Positions 32,154-42,759 of a DNA stretch of 64,000 nt are shown one piece after another. The stretch comes from Pseudoips prasinana. Taxonomy: Eukaryota > Arthropoda > Insecta > Lepidoptera > Nolidae. The stretch covers positions 12,220,001 through 12,284,000 of the forward strand of contig OX621263.1 of NCBI GenBank assembly GCA_951640165.1, written 5' to 3'. The translations under genes and the position numbers were made by a program. Below the pieces are notes generated by a model, which was not told the DNA's origin, ran no database searches, and saw only the letters and a list, made by a program, of their open reading frames with translations. The stretch's first letter is position 1; every line of letters starts with the position of its first letter.

Positions 32154-32321
32154 CGTTTTCCCACCACCTCCCATGCTCCCACCAACCTTGCGGTTATATG
32201 GAGCGAATCACGGGAGTTGCATGCGCTACTTGCTCTGGGCTCTTTCACGCATGCAATTTCTTGACTCTTTACAAGTTACTTTAACGCGTCCCTTCCCACT
32301 CTCCCCGTTCTGGGGCTGATT

Positions 32322-35300
32322 CTACCTTCGCGTCCCATCTTGGGTTTCACGCACAAACGACGAACTCGCCGCCTGCCCAGCCGCGTCGACTTCTTCGGCT
32401 TCTGCTGCTGCTGCGTCCATTGCCGACACCTGGGTCCGCTCCGCTCTCTCCAGGTTGCTTCTTGCTTCGCACCAGGAGTGTGCGAATTCCCGTAGCCGCT
32501 GGAAATTTCCCTTCGAGCCTACCAAGTCCCCGTAGTATATGGGTCCCTCCTCCAAGCGCGAGATCCCATCCATCATCTTCTGCCTCGTTGCCTCATACAG
32601 GAGACATCTCCACAGCGCGTGGTCCAAGCTTTCTTCTTCTTCGCCGCAGTAACACTCGCTCGTCTCACATAACCTCATCTCATACAATCTCTTTCTAAAA
32701 TATCCGTGCCCAGTGAGGATCTGTGAAACTTGATAGTCCGGTTCGACCCAAGCTGCCTTGAGCCGAACCGTCACGTCGGGGAAAAATCGATGGAGTTCCC
32801 TACCCTTGCCCTCCGATTCCCATCTCTGCTGCCATAAGGCAACAGTCTCCTTCGTAATTTTGTCCTTCTCCATTGTTAGCTCCTTCCCGTGTAGGTCTCG
32901 CACGTCATCGATCCTGCCAGCACGGATGACGTCCAGGTCCGCAGGCAGCACGCCTGCTAGCACCTGCAGTGCCACCGTGCTACAGCTACGGTATGCTTTA
33001 GTCAGCAAGATCATCGCAGGCCTTTGCGCCTTCAGCAAGGCGGACCTCACCACATGGGTAGTCGCGCGCCTCCACCAGCATCCCGCCGCATAGGTGATAG
33101 TTGCGGTGAATATCCCCTGGTACAGAAGCTTGAGAGCCCTGTACCGCATACCCCAGGATGCCGCGGAGACTCGCGACATCTTGCCGAGCCCTCTTGCAGC
33201 ACGCTCATCGATGATTTGAGCGTGCTCTCGGAAACAGAGACTCGAGTCGATTGTCACACCCAAAACCCCGGCCGACGCTACGCTTCTGATCGAGACGCCG
33301 TCGAGTCTAATAGTGGGTGGGCGCTTGGCCATTCCACCCTTCAAAGTCATAGAGTATGACTTTGCAGGGGAGAACGCCAGCCGGTTTCTTGCCCCCCACT
33401 CGCTGATCAGTCCCAAGGCGCACGAAGCCAAAGACTCAATGCCGGCTCGCGATTCGGACTCGACGAGGATCGTAACATCATCCGCGTAGGCGACCAGAGA
33501 CACACCTTTTGGGTATGGCAACCGAAACAGGTCATCCAAGAGAAGGTTCCACAGTGCAGGCCCCAGCACAGACCCCTGCGGGCAACCCATGGTAGAGGCT
33601 TTCCACACAACCCTACTGCCAACAAAGAGACCCACTCGTCTACCAGCGAAATAGGATGCCAGCATCCTGTAGATATTGGGAGGACAACCCCCCGCCTTTG
33701 CCTTCAGCAGGATCATGGGCCACCACGCGTTGTCGAAGGCGCCCGATATATCCAGTAAGACGGCCTGGACATATCGCGCCCGGCTCTCACTGACTGTCCG
33801 CATAATCGACTGTAGGGCCGTTAATGTCGACCGACCCTTCACGAATCCGTGCTGGCAGGGCGAGACGTTCCGCAAGATGCTAGGTGCACACTGCAACATT
33901 AGCCGCTCCAGGATTTTGCCAAAGATAGAGAGGAGCGTGATAGGGCGATACGCTTTAGGATCGCTTAGGGGCTTATCGTTTCCCTTGGGGAGCACGATCA
34001 GCCTGCCATCCTTCCACGTATCCGGAAATAAGCCCTCTTCAACGCACTTACCGAAAACACGCGATAGCTCGGAGCCAGCCACTTGCCACACATGTTTTAC
34101 TATGCGGGCCGTTACTCCATCAATCCCCGGAGCTGTGTTAGGAAGATCCTTGACTATTTTCCACAGATCCTCACGCGACGGAGGAGGCGCATCCTGACCG
34201 GAAGGGGCGCAGGTCGCCAGCAACCGGACCCGGCGGTGATATAATGAGTCCCGATGAGAGTCATCGTCAGGACATAATGTCTGCACCATATAGCGCATTG
34301 ATGACTCTACGTCTCCAGGGAGTCCTTCCACAAGCCCTGTACCATGGATGATGTTAGGCGGAGGGCGTAGGCGCCCACTCGCCGCACGGTAAGCCAAGCC
34401 CCACGGGTCCAAATTGCCCGAGTTGGCGAGCTTGTGGAAGGAGACCAGTTGGGCCTTCTCCATCGCTTCCCTGTATTTACTGCGGCACTCATGAAAAACC
34501 TTCCTCATCCTTTCTTCCAGAGCCCCTCCCCGTTTTTTCTGGTTTTGCCAATCTTTCCGAGCCTTATTAGTCCTCACACGCATGGCATCCAGAGAGGATG
34601 ACCACCACTCATACCCTTTTTCTCTGTTCCGGTCTTTCATCACACCTAAGCATTCCATTGCCGTGCGAGTCACCATACGGGTGAATTCCTTACTTACCAC
34701 AGACGCAGACTTCCACCATTTAATGTATCCCGATCGTACGTGGATCAGGGCTTGGAATCGTGCCCAGTCCACCCCGTGTTCCCGGAACCTCGTCGGTCGA
34801 TACTCCAGCGGCTCGTTCCTCGGAGCGGGTGGTCGTGCTCCGCCAACGACATATGTGATCAGCCTGTGATCGCTGCTGCTCAGGTCTTCGTGCACTCGCC
34901 ATTCGCTGGTCGTCACTCCCCTCGTTGACAGGGTCAGGTCGATGTTCGACGCCCCATTCGCCGTGCAGAAGGTGAACGGCTGGCCCTCGGAGTTATGGAT
35001 TGTGAGGTTTCTGGCTAGGAGGAAACCCTCCATTGCCTCCCTCCGATGGTTCACCACCTGGCCTCTTCCTACGTAGTGCCGTGGCAGACAGTGCCACATT
35101 GGCGAGTGCGCGTTGGAGTCTACGCCTATGACGATGCGGTGCCCTTTGAGGTGGTCCAGTACCCGGTTCAGATGCTCAAGGTGGACATCTATCGGGTCCG
35201 AGTACTGGAAGTAGGCGCTGATCACATATGTCGGCTGTTGATCAACTGGTCTGAGGTGGCAGACAATGCAGAACTCCGTGGAGATGTCAGCCAGCACAGC

Positions 35301-35519
35301 ACAGGGGATGGTGGCGTCGAGGACGATGATGCCCGCCTTTGCTTGGGGGCCCACGCCGATTACGTTGTGATGGGTGATGGTGGCATGTGGTAGATTTTGG
35401 TCCTTGTACTGTTCCTGTACAAGGACAATATCCAGCCCCAGCTGTCTCGCCAGGGCAGGGAGTTCTTGGGTGGCCACCATCGACCCCTGCAGATTTATTT
35501 GGCCCACTCTAAGCCCCAT
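32322..35519 (-). CDS. R1 ORF2, endonuclease and reverse transcriptase (element F)
   Basis: 1,065 residues from the ATG at 35,519 (MGLRVGQINLQGS), which overlaps the ORF1 stop by 11 nt as in A and D. The frame is open further upstream to 35,690, but that part lies inside ORF1. The endonuclease is complete (QIN, VLVQEQY, SAYFQYS, GVDSNAHS, NIDLT, SSSDH). The reverse transcriptase has LLDISGAFDNAWW, GCPQGSVLGP and AYADD. The C-terminal CYCGEEEESLDHALWRC motif is followed by the full ending RETQDGTRR, which D has lost. No disabling change is visible, so a functional enzyme for insertion into the 28S R1 site is plausible. Confidence 0.96.
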   Translation of the reverse strand: MGLRVGQINLQGSMVATQELPALARQLGLDIVLVQEQYKDQNLPHATITHHNVIGVGPQAKAGIIVLDATIPCAVLADISTEFCIVCHLRPVDQQPTYVISAYFQYSDPIDVHLEHLNRVLDHLKGHRIVIGVDSNAHSPMWHCLPRHYVGRGQVVNHRREAMEGFLLARNLTIHNSEGQPFTFCTANGASNIDLTLSTRGVTTSEWRVHEDLSSSDHRLITYVVGGARPPAPRNEPLEYRPTRFREHGVDWARFQALIHVRSGYIKWWKSASVVSKEFTRMVTRTAMECLGVMKDRNREKGYEWWSSSLDAMRVRTNKARKDWQNQKKRGGALEERMRKVFHECRSKYREAMEKAQLVSFHKLANSGNLDPWGLAYRAASGRLRPPPNIIHGTGLVEGLPGDVESSMRYMVQTLCPDDDSHRDSLYHRRVRLLATCAPSGQDAPPPSREDLWKIVKDLPNTAPGIDGVTARIVKHVWQVAGSELSRVFGKCVEEGLFPDTWKDGRLIVLPKGNDKPLSDPKAYRPITLLSIFGKILERLMLQCAPSILRNVSPCQHGFVKGRSTLTALQSIMRTVSESRARYVQAVLLDISGAFDNAWWPMILLKAKAGGCPPNIYRMLASYFAGRRVGLFVGSRVVWKASTMGCPQGSVLGPALWNLLLDDLFRLPYPKGVSLVAYADDVTILVESESRAGIESLASCALGLISEWGARNRLAFSPAKSYSMTLKGGMAKRPPTIRLDGVSIRSVASAGVLGVTIDSSLCFREHAQIIDERAARGLGKMSRVSAASWGMRYRALKLLYQGIFTATITYAAGCWWRRATTHVVRSALLKAQRPAMILLTKAYRSCSTVALQVLAGVLPADLDVIRAGRIDDVRDLHGKELTMEKDKITKETVALWQQRWESEGKGRELHRFFPDVTVRLKAAWVEPDYQVSQILTGHGYFRKRLYEMRLCETSECYCGEEEESLDHALWRCLLYEATRQKMMDGISRLEEGPIYYGDLVGSKGNFQRLREFAHSWCEARSNLERAERTQVSAMDAAAAEAEEVDAAGQAASSSFVRETQDGTRR

Positions 35520-36957
35520 AATTGGTTGAAGATACGGCGCGGGCTTCAGCATGCTGTCTGGCGGGGCAAGCCTGAGTGGCCGTGGCGTGTCCGGAGGCGT
35601 CTTTCCTTTCAAATTTGTAGCAGGTTGCGCACCGTTTGGTCTCCGATTTACACTCCGGAGCGTCGTGTCCATCCTCCCCACAGGCGCCACAAGTTTGCAT
35701 TTTAGCCCTGCAGTATTTGGCCGGGTGGCCGTACTGGTGAAACCGGTGGCAGCACGTTACACCGACGTGGTCTGTGACCTCCACCACGTCCCAGCCGATG
35801 TATACCCGCCCCTTCTCAACCAGGAACTTGCGCAGCTCGCTGGCGCAGCTGAAGATCCAGACGCACCTGTTGTTGCGCCTCTGCCTTTTGTAGAGCGGAC
35901 GCATTATTGTGTCCAGTTTGGTGTCCGCCCATTTGGTCTCCCGAAGATTTTGGTCCGTGAGAGACTTCATTATGTCTTCGCCCGTTGATCCTTCAGCTGC
36001 GCCTGTGAAGGCGATCTGTGGTTGGCGGTCCGTGGGCTCAGTCACTCGGAGGGTCGCGGGGATGGCCTTCCGTATCGCGTCTGCTGCTGCCACCGAGGTG
36101 GTCCGAACTACAACCCCGGCGTTGCCCACTTTCCGGACTCCATGGATTTGAATCCCCAGTGCTGCTGGCTTAACCGAGTCCCTCAGAGCTTTTTTTGTGT
36201 CCTCGGCGGTTTTCATGGTATCCCGCTGCTCTTCCGCAGGATATACGGCGATGGCTGGACCCAGGCGTTCGGGGATGGGTCTGGTTGCTCCTCTTCCCAA
36301 TTTGAGGACGTCCCCATATGACATCGCTGATGCGGCCGTGTTCGCTGGTTGGGTGGCGGGGCGGACCTCAGCTACTGCGGCCTTTTTTTCGGCTTCGGCC
36401 AGGCGCAGGGTAAGGTGGGTGATGATGGCCCCCAGCCGCTCGGTGTGGGAGCCAACCACCAAGAGGTCCTCCTTATTCAGTTTAGAGGATCTAGACCGAA
36501 CCGCCTCCATGATGCCCCGCGTGGCCGACGTGGCCAGTCCCGCAAGCTGACCCAACGGAGCGTCCCAAAGGTCGTCGATTAGGGTGGCCGGAGTGTTGGG
36601 GGGTCCCGAGGGCGTCTCCTGTACCGCAGGCGTTGGTGGTATTGCTGGTATTACTGGGGGGACTTCTTGACTTGCGGCCTTCTTGTCCTCAAGACGGCGC
36701 CGCACCGCTGCCTGCACCTCCTCTGGCGACGACAGAGGCCTTTGTATGCCTCTTGTTGGCGGGCCCCCCATTGATGTCCCAGCGGGTGGGGTGCTAAAGC
36801 CCTGCGGTGGGGTCCTGGCGAGCGAGTTCCGTGGCCTAAAAGACCCGGCCTGGGAACTCATCATGCGGAGCTCCTCTAGCTCCTCCTCGTGTCTCCGCAT
36901 CTCCTCTAACATGAGGCTTCGCTCCCGGTCAAACTCGCCGGGGTCGTCGTCGGCCAT
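35509..36957 (-). CDS. R1 ORF1, Gag-like protein with altered first zinc knuckle (element F)
   Basis: 482 residues from the ATG at 36,957 (MADDDPGEF), collinear with element D ORF1. The acidic coiled-coil-like N-terminus, Pro-rich linker and three knuckles are conserved, but the first knuckle reads CHRFHQYGHPAKYC where D has CHRC, so one Cys ligand is replaced by Phe. Zinc binding there is probably weakened, while knuckles 2 and 3 are intact. The block 35,796-36,957 is almost identical to D; the 3' 290 bp are not. A C-tract lies just 5' of the ATG. Confidence 0.93.
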   Translation of the reverse strand: MADDDPGEFDRERSLMLEEMRRHEEELEELRMMSSQAGSFRPRNSLARTPPQGFSTPPAGTSMGGPPTRGIQRPLSSPEEVQAAVRRRLEDKKAASQEVPPVIPAIPPTPAVQETPSGPPNTPATLIDDLWDAPLGQLAGLATSATRGIMEAVRSRSSKLNKEDLLVVGSHTERLGAIITHLTLRLAEAEKKAAVAEVRPATQPANTAASAMSYGDVLKLGRGATRPIPERLGPAIAVYPAEEQRDTMKTAEDTKKALRDSVKPAALGIQIHGVRKVGNAGVVVRTTSVAAADAIRKAIPATLRVTEPTDRQPQIAFTGAAEGSTGEDIMKSLTDQNLRETKWADTKLDTIMRPLYKRQRRNNRCVWIFSCASELRKFLVEKGRVYIGWDVVEVTDHVGVTCCHRFHQYGHPAKYCRAKMQTCGACGEDGHDAPECKSETKRCATCYKFERKDASGHATATQACPARQHAEARAVSSTNYGA

Positions 36958-37654
36958 GATGGGGGGGGGGGGGAGGCTGGGACAACTTCCAGAGGGTCCT
37001 TGGTGTGCCTAGAATAGATCTCAGGCAGTACCAAAAATTTGAGGATGGCACCCCTGCGATGCCACGAATATACTATTTCACACTATTAGTATGGTGTACA
37101 CGAACACGTAAAACAACTCGTGCACAGTCAAAAACTTCAAACCAATACCTGAAGCGGGGGTTGGGCAGAGTCCGTGAAGACACCTCGTCCCCAGCAAATG
37201 GGAACACACACACAGCACACAGATGCAGCGTCACTGTCGCGAACACTCACACAGAAGCACAAGTCGTGAAGGCGCCCCGCTCCCAGTAAATGGGAACACA
37301 CACAGCACACAGATGCAGCGTCACTATCGCGAAGACTCACACACAGGCACAGACAGCGTCACTATGGTGGGAGGCGTCCAGGTCGCAGGGGGGGGGCAAA
37401 AACGTCACTATCGCACAGCCAATAAGAGTCACTATCTCGGTGTGGGCGTTACCGCCGCCGGCACAAAGCCCGCCAGGGGGCGGGGCTAATGTGCGAGAGC
37501 TGCACGCGAATCAAGATGACCGCGGCACCTTGAGGACGGGCCCTAACGAGTAAACGAGAGGGACCGAAAAACAACTTTAACCAATCAGAAAAAAGATAGG
37601 AAAATACTCGAGCGCGGAGCAAACACGTCCGTTCGCCACGGCGGTCGGCGAGCG
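36958..37654 (-). promoter_or_regulatory. 5' leader of R1 element F with tandem duplication
   Basis: 697 bp of leader with a C-tract of about 13 next to ORF1. It contains a ~92-bp tandem duplication (units starting AATGGGAACACACAC at about 37,196 and 37,288) and four to five CGTCACT-type motifs, matching those in D although the intervening sequence differs. The outer ~90 bp (about 37,565-37,654) are conserved with D. Confidence 0.65.
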
Positions 37655-37668
37655 AGTAGATAGGGACA
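37655..37668 (-). repeat. R1 target-site duplication, 5' side of element F
   Basis: AGTAGATAGGGACA, followed directly by 28S sequence. Confidence 0.97.
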
Positions 37669-37670
37669 GT

Positions 37671-37728
<58 letters not shown>
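37669..37728 (-). rRNA. 28S rRNA segment between the R1 and R2 sites (terminal unit)
   Basis: 60 bp identical to 22,482-22,541, bounded by the R1 target copy and by TAGCC at the R2 cut site. Confidence 0.97.
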
Positions 37729-38438
37729 TCTTGAGCGAGTCATGAGTTACGACCGCCGCCCGGGGGGTGTGGGGGGCCGGGTAGGCCCCCCACGGTCCCC
37801 ACCGGGGCGTCGGAAGCGATCTCCGATCTACTGAACACATGCTAGACTAGTGGGGCGAACCGTGGACAACTCCATTACAGCTATATAGGCATACTGGGTA
37901 CCCCATAACACCCGGACAATCACCCGCATTTGAACACGCGTTAGTGACTCAGAGACCAGTACTGATGACTCATTTCACCCGGATCTTCCCCAGATGGCAG
38001 GGACCATAAGCCACTGCAGTTTCCTAATCGGATCCTGCATCCGTGGCCTACGGCGGGGATAGAGGTGCACCAGTAATACACCCCCCCCAGCTCAAGAGCA
38101 ATGCGACATGAACTATCAACATAACTCCCTCTGCCCGATCTAGCACTGTTGCGACACAGCCCCTGAGAGGCCGACGCCAAGCGGGGGGAGCCTCCGAAGC
38201 CTTGCCGGAGGGGCATGCTCCCCCCCCCTCAGAACTCATGTTAATAAGATTCCTCTCATACCGTTGGATGAGTAACCGGCGAGCACCTCCCTAAGAAGGA
38301 TACTCTGCCTCACTTTACCTCCACCTTTCGGTTTCAGTGTTTCTGGCAGACACGCCCGTTGCCCAGAAAGCCTGGGATTGGGTAGTGACACTCCAGTTTT
38401 CTAGGGTAAACCCCGTGAGGTACAAAGTTTACCCGCGT
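37729..38438 (-). mobile_element. Short non-coding R2-site insertion (terminal unit)
   Basis: A 710-bp insertion at exactly TTAAGG/TAGCC, the R2 cut site, with all upstream 28S retained. It is the cleaner of the two copies and defines the element: 5' (minus) ACGCGGGTAAACTTTG, 3' CTCATGACTCGCTCAAGA, no poly(A) and no recognisable protein. The first 11 bp duplicate 28S GCGGGTAAAC found 29-40 bp upstream of the site, and the last ~30 bp are a diverged copy of the 28S just upstream of the cut. R2-type RNAs can keep upstream 28S sequence at their ribozyme-cut 5' end, which would explain the 5' part. Membership in R2 rests on site and architecture, not on protein. Confidence 0.72.
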
Positions 38439-38531
<93 letters not shown>

Positions 38532-38555
38532 CGTCAACACCCGCGAGGGCCATCG

Positions 38556-38589
<34 letters not shown>

Positions 38590-40685
38590 CTTGTCCGTGC
38601 CAGTTCTGAGCTGACCGTTGAACGGCGGTCGTACAGAACCGCGCCGATCGCGCACGAAACGAAACCGACACGGCCTTACGGCTAGGAAGATCCGCGGAAG
38701 GCCGGAACGCGGGTCCGGATTCCGCCCTAGCGCCCCGAGAGACGCCAGAGCATCGACCAGGCCCGGCACCGGCCGCATCCGCTTCCCGTCCAAACCCAAC
38801 ACGCCCCGGTCCTCAGAGCCAATCCTTATTCCGAAGTTACGGATCCAATTTGCCGACTTCCCTTACCTACATTATTCTATCGACTAGAGGCTCTTCACCT
38901 TGGAGACCTGCTGCGGATATGGGTACGAACCGGCGCGACATCTCCACGTACATCCCTCACCTGAATTTTCAAGGTCCGCAGAGAGTATCCGGACACCGCC
39001 GCAAATGCGGTGCTCTTCGCGTTCCGAACCATATCTCCCTTCTATAGGATTCCATGGAACTCGAACGCTCAGGCAGAAAAGAAAACTCTTCCCGGACCTC
39101 TCGGCGGCGTCTTCAGGCCACTTTGGGTTACCCCGTCGAACACTCGCTGTAAAAACGAGGGAACGATTATTGAAACGGTTCCGCTGCCGGGTTCCGGAAT
39201 AGGAACCGGATTCCCTTTCGCTCAAAGGGCGTTATTTATCATGTTAATGAATAAACACGCCACATCGACATAAGATTTCTCCTTGAGCTTAGGATCGACT
39301 GACTCGCGAGCAACTACTGTTCACGCGAAACCCTTCTCCACGTCAGTCCTCCAGGGCCTCGCTGGAGTATTTGCTACTACCACCAAGATCTGCACCGACG
39401 GAGGCTCCAAGCGGGCTCACGCCCAGACCCTTCTGCGCACTCCGCCGCGCACGTCCTACTCGTTACGGCTTAATGACGTCGCCGAAACAACGTCGCACAT
39501 GCCCGTAACGGTAGTGTATAGGCAAAACGCTTCAGCGCCATCCATTTTCAGGGCTGGTTGCTTCGGCAGGTGAGTCGTTGCACACTCCTTAGCGGATTCC
39601 GACTTCCATGGCCACCGTCCTGCTGTCATGAGCCACCAACGCCTTTCATGGTGTCCCATGAGCGTTTTTTAGGCGCCTTAACACTACGTTTGGTTCATCC
39701 CACAGCGCCAGTTCTGCTTACCAAAATTGGCCCACTTGGCACCGTCATCAGATCTCCGGCTTCATCGTTCGAGTAAGCCGGAGTACTCACCCATTTAAAG
39801 TTTGAGAATAGGTTGAGGTCGTTTCGGCCCCAATGCCTCTAATCATTCGCTTTACCGGATGAGACTGTTCAAATCGACGCCAGCTATCCTGAGGGAAACT
39901 TCGGACGGAACCAGCTACTAGATGGTTCGATTAGTCTTTCGCCCCTATACCCAGTTCCGACGATCGATTTGCACGTCAGAATCGCTACGGTCCTCCATCA
40001 GGGTTTCCCCTGACTTCGACCTGACCAGGCATAGTTCACCATCTTTCGGGTCCCAGCATTTATGCTCAGAGCGCGCCTGCATTCACGGATTGGAAACGAG
40101 ACGCCTCGGGAGTGCGAGAGGCCGACCTAGACCGACGCTCCATCCTCCCTGAGCGCGCGGCGAGCGCGCGCCTTCACTTTCGTTGCGCCTTTCAGTTTTA
40201 TTATCTCAATGACTCGCATACATGCTAGACTCCTTGGTCCGTGTTTCAAGACGGGTCCTGCGAGTGCCCGAAACTGAATCATCGCAGACAGAGACGCGCA
40301 CAGTCCGAGACAACACGGCGGCGACAACAGACGCGCCGCACCTACGTCCGCACTGAGGCGTAGACGTTGGATACGACGTTGACTTGCGTCGGGCCGGACG
40401 CGTCTAAAACGCGTGCGCGTTTCGTCAAAACTACCGTCCGACTGCCGGTCGGCAACCGTCACGGTCCCCCGACCGAACGGGTCGCGATGTATTTACTAAG
40501 AGAGAAGTGCACGCCGTCAGCGGACGTCGACGGACGCGACCCGTGCCTGCCGACCGAGGCCGACGACATCGAGGCGCGCGTCCGTACGCCGCTGAATGAC
40601 GATGAATCTCTCCGTTCGTTCATTCGAGTTTCGCAGGTTTACCCCTAGAAGGTTTCACGTACTCTTGAACTCTCTCTTCAAAGTT

Positions 40686-40727
<42 letters not shown>

Positions 40728-41074
40728 GCGGTAATATTTAGCCTTAGATGGAGTTTACCACCCACTTAGGGCTGCACTCTCAAGCAACCCGACTCTAAGG
40801 AGAGTCCCTCTCGCCGCGTTCCTCCGTCGCTACGGGCCTGGCACCCTCTACGGGAAAACGGCCCCGTTCAAGACGAACTTGGACAGGAGTGAACGCGACG
40901 AGAAAGCGGAACCTCCCGAACACCACATCTCCCGCCGCCTTAAAAACGGCGGGATTCAGTGCTGGGCTTCATTCCTGTTCGCTCGCCGCTACTAAGGAAA
41001 TCCTGGTTAGTTTCTTTTCCTCCGCTTACTAATATGCTTAAATTCGGCGGGTGATCCTCCCTGATCTGAGGCCA
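38439..41074 (-). rRNA. 28S rRNA gene, 5' segment (terminal unit)
   Basis: The 5' part of 28S from about 41,074 to the R2 cut site, ending CTCTTAAGG. It is nearly identical to the other unit but lacks 39 bp in an expansion segment (matching 25,252-25,290), and retains the conserved CCTGAGGGAAACTTC. Confidence 0.95.
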
Positions 41075-41474
41075 ACGATAAAAAAATGAGGCAGACACGA
41101 TATCCGTCAGCGTCGTCGACGCAGCGATCGTTACGAAGTGCGCGAGAGCGCACTACGAGAACGACAACGGCGTCGACGCGCTCTTCGGACGTCGAGTCCG
41201 CCTACTTTTGTGTGTTTAACATACGAAACGTATCAATAAAATACGAATATTATTGTATATATGCGACTACGCGTCGTCGGGCGCAACAAACCTCAGATCG
41301 AAAGATACGAAGAGTCGCACACGACGATCGCGCACATTATCACATAATAATATTGTATATATTATATGAGACATTCTATATGTTGTATTATATTTGAACG
41401 GACCGATGACGACGAACGTCAACGGAACCGTCATATGCGTTCGCACGCAATGTGGCATTTGTATTTTATACAGC
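41075..41474 (-). other. ITS2 (terminal unit)
   Basis: About 400 bp collinear with 25,888-26,287 at an offset of 15,187, with a handful of substitutions. Confidence 0.9.
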
Positions 41475-41632
41475 CGGCCCTCAGACAGGAGTGGTCCTGG
41501 ATGTGTCTCCACGGACCGCAATGTGCGTTCGAAATGTCGATGTTCAAATGTGTCCTGCAGTTCACACTATGACGCGCAGTTAACTGCGTTCTTCATCGAC
41601 CCGCGAGCCAAGTGATCCACCGTCTAGGGTAA
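41475..41632 (-). rRNA. 5.8S rRNA gene with an unusual substitution (terminal unit)
   Basis: About 158 bp, identical to the other 5.8S except at 41,573, where CTGCGCTTCATAGTG (minus strand) becomes CTGCGCGTCATAGTG. The position is highly conserved in animals. Because this unit lacks an 18S and upstream spacer, it is probably silent. Confidence 0.93.
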
Positions 41633-41772
41633 TAGTTTTACAACCATCACGCCGTATGGCGATAATATTGTTTTTATTATTATTATTGTTACATAAAAAT
41701 ATACTATAAATAAGATTTGTTTGGTTTACGCGTACTTGCCCGTCGACCGCTCTCTACACGCAGAGTATACAT
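41633..41772 (-). other. ITS1 fragment at the end of the rDNA array
   Basis: The ~140 bp of ITS1 next to 5.8S. Similarity to the other ITS1 ends after CAGAGTATACAT at 41,772, and unrelated AT-rich DNA follows. The rest of ITS1 and the 18S are absent. Confidence 0.9.
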
Positions 41773-42024
41773 TTCCACCACGTAAAGAAAAAAAGAAAAA
41801 TAACTGAAGACCTGAACTGAGGGTGTTATGCAAGTAGATCACATCCATCGAGAACTGACTTCTTAGCAATCCAATTAAAATATATTTTTGAAAGTATATA
41901 CCTATTTTAAACTATTTATTTAACAAGAAAATATTTTCTAGAGAAACCTTTAATGTGTTTAATTGCTCCACATCCCCATCATCGTCTCAGCCTATTACCG
42001 AATACAGACCTCCCCTAAAGATAC
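41773..42024. other. AT-rich sequence flanking the rDNA edge
   Basis: 250 bp next to the rDNA breakpoint. I see no gene, no rDNA similarity and no clear mobile-element terminus at the junction itself. It starts with an A-rich stretch (41,785-41,805). Confidence 0.5.
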
Positions 42025-42278
42025 ATATCGCTCCTTGAATACAAAAGGGCCACAATTAAAAAAAATATGAAAATCGTTTTATTGCAAAAATGACACCTGA
42101 ACCGACTATATTTTATAGTAAAAAAAAAACTCCAATCATTTTTGCTTATATTATGGCTGTACTGACTTACCGCCCTTTTTGCATTAGCTCACTTTGACAG
42201 GTAATGTCAGTGCAAAACCGCCATTTTGTTAGTTGCGCCCGGAGATTCAACGGAAACGCACGTCCGTTGCATGAAAAA

Positions 42279-42625
42279 GTGCCACAATCCAAAATACGTC
42301 TGTGTTGGATTCAAAATTTCAGGTAAGTGTGATTATATTTTACAATACAAAAGTGCCATATTTTGGAAAACGTCCGTTTTGCATTCTAACATTAGTATTT
42401 GTAACCATATTTTGTAATACAAAAGTGCCATATTTTTCAAAACGTCCGTTTTGCATTCTAACATTAGTATTTGTTATTATATTTTGTTGTACAAAATTGC
42501 CATATTTGAAATTTGTCCTTTTTGTAATCCAATATTAGTTAAGTATAATTATATTTTATAATACAACAGTAGCATATTTTGAAATACGTCCCGTTTGCAT
42601 TAAATTATATTGGAATAAATAATTA
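42279..42625 (+). repeat. 72-bp tandem repeat inside the TIR element
   Basis: Nearly five units with starts at 42,279 (diverged first unit), 42,353, 42,425, 42,497 and 42,569. Each begins GTGCCATATTTT or a variant, followed by ACGTCCGTTTTGCATT, and ends in ATACAAAA. The first unit contains TTTCAGGTAAGTGTG, a perfect splice-donor match, so the repeats may be expanded exon-intron boundary sequence. Confidence 0.85.
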
Positions 42626-42759
42626 TTTTTAGCGTGCTACAATGGGAACGCCAGAAATATGGCCGTTTTGCATGATAATAATTTTAGATTTCGTTACAAT
42701 TTTAAAAATAAAAATTACCATTTTGATGTTAATTTGGTTCTATTCTTATTACTTCAGTG

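Larger units (their letters stand above)
32154..37654 (-). mobile_element. Full-length R1 element F (type 2)
   Basis: A 5.5-kb element flanked by perfect 14-bp target copies. It has a long 5' leader, both ORFs open end to end, and a 3' UTR of the B/D type. It is the most intact R1 here; the main blemish is a changed zinc ligand in ORF1. Being alone at the site of its own 28S, it contrasts with the five-element stack in the neighbouring unit. Confidence 0.96.

Noticed and set aside
35520..35690. N-terminal extension of element F ORF2 to 35,690
   Set aside because: This part lies within ORF1 coding sequence; the ATG at 35,519 aligns with the ORF2 starts of A and D.
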